Source: HGM12998 sp900756495
Lineage (GTDB): Bacteria > Bacillota > Clostridia > Oscillospirales > Oscillospiraceae
Direction: 5' to 3'
Length of the DNA stretch: 64,000 nt
Assembly: GCA_958477305.1 (NCBI GenBank)
Contig: CAUEFI010000004.1
Location: 1-64,000 of the forward strand
Position 1 is the stretch's first letter. Each line of letters begins with the position of its first letter. Made by a program: the position numbers and the translations under genes. The notes under the pieces were generated by a model that was given only the letters and a program-made list of their open reading frames with translations, did not search any database and was not told the origin of the DNA. Below are positions 62,869 to 64,000 of this stretch, piece by piece.

Positions 62869-64000
62869 ATGGGAGCCTTTGACAAAATTGTGGCCGCTGT
62901 TTCCCCGCGCCGCGCCTGTGAGCGCGAGGCATGGCGGCAGCAGCTGGAGATCCTGCGCGGATATGACGCCGCAGGGTATGGACGCCTAAATGCCGGGTGG
63001 CGGGTACACAACGAAAGCGCGGAGGTTACGGACCGTTTCAGCCGCGACGTGGTACGCGCCCGCGCCCGTGACCTGGAGCGCAACAGTGATATTGCCCAGT
63101 CTATCCTCCACGCATACAAGCGCAACGTGGTGGGCAAGGGCTACACCCTCCAGGCTAAAACCGGCAACGACGAACTGGACGAAAAGCTGGAAAAGGCATG
63201 GCGCCAATGGTGCAAGGCCAGAAACTGCGACGTGACCGGCGAACAGAGTTTCAACCAAATGCTGCGTATGGCGGTAGACCGCAAAAAGGTGGACGGCGGC
63301 CTGCTGTTCCTTTACCGCTACACCAAGCAGGGGCTGGTCCCGTTCCAGCTGCAGGCCATTGAGGTGGACGAACTGGACGTGACCGCCAGCAAGCCGAAGC
63401 ACCAGGGAAACCGCGTCGTGGGCGGGATCGAATACAACCAATGGCGCAGGCCGGTAGGCTACTGGATCAATCAATACGACATTGAGGGCTGGAGCCTGAA
63501 CGACCCCGTTTACGTCGAGGCCAAGGACGTGTATTTCTACAAATCCAAGAAGCGGCCCAGCCAGCTGCGCGAAATGTCCGACATGGCCCCCACGATCACC
63601 AGAGTGCGCGACACGAACGAGTTTATAACCGCCGTTTCCGTCAAGGAGCGGATCGCGGCCTGCCTGGCTGTGTTCATCAAGCGGGCAATCCCGGCGGGCG
63701 GTTTTGGCCGCGGCGGAACCAGAACGCCGGACGGCGGAATGGACTATGAGGGCAAGAAACTGGCCCCCGGCATGATCCAGAGCCTGGGCGCCGGCGACGA
63801 AATCCAGGTGGTGGATCCGAAAGGTTCCGGCAGCGACGCAGCCGGGTTCCTGAAAACCCAGCAGGGGCTAATTGCCGCAGGCCAGGGCTTGAGTTATGAG
63901 GCCGTCAGCCGCGACATGAGCGGGGCCACCTATTCCTCCGCACGGCAAAATGCTATTGAGGACGAAAACACATACACCGAGGACGTGGAACTGCTAACAG
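62869..64000 (+). CDS. Phage portal protein, lambda family (3' end outside window)
   Basis: Open from ATG 62869 (GGGAGG upstream) through the window end, 377 codons without a stop. The opening MGAFDKIVAAVSPRRACERE, then SDIAQSILHAYKRNVVGKGY and GEQSFNQMLRMAVDRKKVDG, match the lambda gpB-like portal family. Later SLGAGDEIQVVDPKGSG and GLSYEAVSRDMSGATYSSAR are also typical. The portal is a ring at the vertex used for DNA entry and exit. The C-terminal part lies beyond 64000. Confidence 0.95.
   Translation, partial: MGAFDKIVAAVSPRRACEREAWRQQLEILRGYDAAGYGRLNAGWRVHNESAEVTDRFSRDVVRARARDLERNSDIAQSILHAYKRNVVGKGYTLQAKTGNDELDEKLEKAWRQWCKARNCDVTGEQSFNQMLRMAVDRKKVDGGLLFLYRYTKQGLVPFQLQAIEVDELDVTASKPKHQGNRVVGGIEYNQWRRPVGYWINQYDIEGWSLNDPVYVEAKDVYFYKSKKRPSQLREMSDMAPTITRVRDTNEFITAVSVKERIAACLAVFIKRAIPAGGFGRGGTRTPDGGMDYEGKKLAPGMIQSLGAGDEIQVVDPKGSGSDAAGFLKTQQGLIAAGQGLSYEAVSRDMSGATYSSARQNAIEDENTYTEDVELLT

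Larger units (their letters stand above)
46540..64000 (+). mobile_element. Lambda-type tailed prophage (left part; right end outside window)
   Basis: From about 46.5 kb to the window edge, 29 genes on one strand, most overlapping or nearly so, end with a small terminase, GpA-type large terminase, gpW-like connector and lambda-family portal. These are in the packaging order of tailed phages. The left border is inferred from the switch away from chromosomal genes right after the miaB 5' end and its terminators. The exact attachment site is not visible. No integrase or repressor lies in the window. Confidence 0.85.

Noticed and set aside
1..64000. CRISPR arrays, tRNA, rRNA or tmRNA genes
   Set aside because: No regularly spaced repeats, tRNA cloverleaf with GGTTCRA arm, or rRNA sequence were seen on either strand by reading; short or unusual tRNAs could be missed without a dedicated scan.

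Overview
The window looks like chromosome of a GC-rich, spore-forming gut Firmicute, most likely family Oscillospiraceae (Flavonifractor, Lawsonibacter or Oscillibacter type). The reasons are a spoIIID remnant, a YtaF-like sporulation membrane protein, SepF, DivIVA, YlmH and YlmE homologues, a T-box leader upstream of ileS, a TPP riboswitch on thiT, and strong GGAGG ribosome binding sites throughout. The species assignment is inference. No rRNA, tRNA or CRISPR array was seen.

Layout. (1) 1-4710 is an AT-richer restriction-modification island: the tail of an unknown gene, a Vsr-type mismatch endonuclease, a small HTH regulator, a C5 cytosine methyltransferase, an overlapping PmeII-like restriction endonuclease and a TIGR04141/DUF6119 protein. 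It is followed by about 600 bp of gene debris with hairpins and a truncated spoIIID. (2) 5352-11695 starts with an ECF-like sigma factor and its membrane DUF4367 partner, followed by eight small exported or membrane proteins of unknown function. (3) 12290-27901 is core and accessory chromosome: four MATE exporters (one divergent from a MerR regulator across a classic 19-bp-spacer promoter), DegV, YchF, MOSC, a C39-like peptidase, DUF1294, DUF896, YlmH, an HD hydrolase, YtaF, PepD and a HAD phosphatase. A 169-bp palindromic MITE-like element and a broken gene lie at 15902-16338. (4) 27916-46390 is mostly minus-strand housekeeping: riboswitch-controlled thiT, rluD-lspA, T-box-controlled DUF6487-ileS, divIVA, sepF, ylmE, an HlyD-like adaptor, hfq, mutL, a CPBP protease, mutS and miaB. 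A plus-strand SIR2-TPR gene sits between lspA and ileS.

(5) From about 46.5 kb to the right edge lies a tailed-phage prophage of the lambda packaging type, all on the plus strand with overlapping genes. Its early part carries unknown genes, an MT-A70 methyltransferase, an HD hydrolase related to the chromosomal one, a transglycosylase, a C5 methyltransferase whose motifs are circularly permuted, a beta-class methyltransferase, a HUH-type Rep protein, and a DUF4406 / PAPS-reductase-like / Gp37-Gp68 group that could modify nucleotides. An ArpU-like regulator and a hairpin-rich 0.5-kb control region precede the small terminase, large terminase, gpW-like and portal genes; the portal gene runs off the end. 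No integrase or phage repressor is visible, so the other end of the prophage lies beyond 64000.

The strongest leads for new biology are the permuted phage methyltransferase, the phage nucleotide-modification gene group, the SIR2-TPR protein, and the R-M island with its DUF6119 companion.
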